A program made the position numbers and the translations under genes. From Monilinia fructicola (lineage: Eukaryota > Ascomycota > Leotiomycetes > Helotiales > Sclerotiniaceae), in assembly GCA_008692225.1 (NCBI GenBank), contig VICG01000014.1, positions 434,001 through 498,000 of the forward strand: a DNA stretch of 64,000 nucleotides, given 5' to 3'. How positions within the stretch are numbered: the stretch's first letter is position 1; every line of letters begins with the position of its first letter. Below are positions 62,835 through 64,000 of this stretch, piece after piece. The notes under the pieces were generated by a model. That model worked only from the letters and a program-made list of their open reading frames with translations. It was not told the origin of the DNA and ran no database searches.

Positions 62835-64000
62835 TTGGTGGGCCATGACTCACGTTTGTAATGCTATGATATTAAAGGAAAACTAATGAACCGTTTATAA
62901 CATTGCAAGTTGGAACTTTTTGAATCTTTCGATATTGGCTTGTAAAACATTCCAAGTAATCTCAAACAAGTGACCTATTCTTCCGTCAACGCATAGACAA
63001 GTGCATGTCTACCCCGCGAGTAAGAAGATAGATTGAAGATGTAAATGACAAGCTATAATGTTCTTATTGGAGATTACCTACAGGCGACCGCGCTGACACT
63101 ATTCCCCGACTCAAGGTCAATCTTGAAGAGTTGAAATATCGAGGTAATAGCTTGTCGTAAGTGAGGACAAAAACGAGAATGCAAATGATGGGGGTGAGGG
63201 AGAGGCAACGAAGTGGAATCGGCCCACATCTCAGATATCCGGGCTGCATGGTCTGACCCATTGCAATGAAATAGGAGAGGTTGTGAGTATTACATTAAGA
63301 AGAGAATGGTTACCTAGGCACCTAGGTAGTCTTGGGTAGCTGGCATGCTTCGTTCGGCATACTAAGACGGAACCAGAAGATCATAAGTCTGAGCTTGGTG
63401 TGAATTGTTTGGTAAGTCGCTTGAAGATTTCCAGCGAGGATGGAAGAAGCTGTGAATTGCTCAAGAGCTTGCGGAAGTGGAGTTTTGAATATTGTCCTTT
63501 GCGTTGCAAGCAAGTTGTGAGGCTGTGAAAGGAAACGTGGTGCTAGAACCGATGACATTAGGGTGGATTATGCCAGGGCTATTCATGTGACGGTTACTGG
63601 CGTCACAGACACTGATGCTGTTGAATGAATGAGAAGTTCACATAGCATAGATATAACAATTTATTCTTCTGATTCTATCACGTGAGTAAAATCAACGCCT
63701 CGGTATACTTGAGGAGGATCCAGCGTCTGTACAATCGTTTCTTTTTTTGGCCCCCATCAGACAGACTTGCCGTGTCCCCTTCAATAGTATGTGATCGAAG
63801 TGCCTGGATATCCGAAAAAGATGCAAACTAAACTGTTCTATCTCCAGGTTACCCGAATGTGACTGTAGCCATATGGGAATGGGAAAATTTGGTGTGATTT
63901 TGTATTTGGGTCTAGATGGTGGGGAGTGCGCTGATCAAGAGTCATTAGGTCGATAAACAGCTGTTCTCTTTTCATCAGGAGCAACCCAAATTATGACAGT
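62835..64000. other. Intergenic region to the window edge
   Basis: The 3' side of the UBR7-type gene comes first. Two small minus frames, 63322-63558 (MSSVLAPRFLSQPHNL) and 63064-63261 (one hydrophobic stretch ICILVFVLTY), could belong to one small gene but no family or clear splice sites were recognised. Confidence 0.4.

Overview
The window reads as nuclear DNA of a filamentous ascomycete (Pezizomycotina). Genes carry short (about 48-90 bp) GT-AG introns. They sit beside a very AT-rich block whose repeats look mutated by repeat-induced point mutation (RIP, C-to-T on both strands). Gene content and style resemble Leotiomycetes such as the Sclerotiniaceae, but that placement is an inference. 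No prokaryotic features, CRISPR arrays, rRNA or tRNA genes were seen.

Left arm (1-6.5 kb): the 3'-truncated end of an OB-fold protein gene and inositol-3-phosphate synthase, both on the minus strand, followed by intergenic DNA. AT block (about 6.55-23.2 kb): no intact gene. It can be read as layers of repeats. (1) A satellite of about 150 bp runs in + orientation from 10.3 to 18.3 kb and then flips to - orientation up to 21.5 kb. (2) Three solo LTRs of one family, each with a flanking 5-bp repeat (one slightly imperfect); one sits inside an older, decayed copy of itself. (3) Fold-back elements of about 840 bp with TA target duplications; one copy has a matching empty site elsewhere in the block. 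(4) Further TIR elements, including matching inverted ends at 7644 and 23195 that bracket nearly the whole block.

Middle (23.2-37 kb): gene-poor DNA with unrecognised decayed reading frames, a solo LTR with TSD TATAG, another fold-back copy, a long run of microsatellites and minisatellites, and a dead Tc1-type transposon (DD34E family) of 1503 bp.

Right part: a two-LIM-domain gene (37.1-39.4 kb) and a coiled-coil protein gene (42.1-43.5 kb). A graveyard of metabolic genes follows (45.4-51 kb): a 2OG-Fe(II) oxygenase, two MFS transporters and a GH78 rhamnosidase fragment. Then come a rhodopsin-like integral membrane protein gene (51.1-52.5 kb), a short MITE (54.1 kb), a GH3/PA14 beta-glucosidase (54.5-57.1 kb), MCM2 (58.0-60.7 kb) and, divergently, a UBR7/Mlo2-type E3 ligase gene (61.1-62.8 kb).

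The intact genes are housekeeping (inositol synthesis, replication licensing, N-recognin-type ubiquitin ligase, LIM adaptor) plus one carbohydrate-active enzyme. They do not form an evident pathway. The most unusual content is the stratified AT block. Several otherwise well conserved genes also need one-base frame changes, which may be assembly indels or real lesions.
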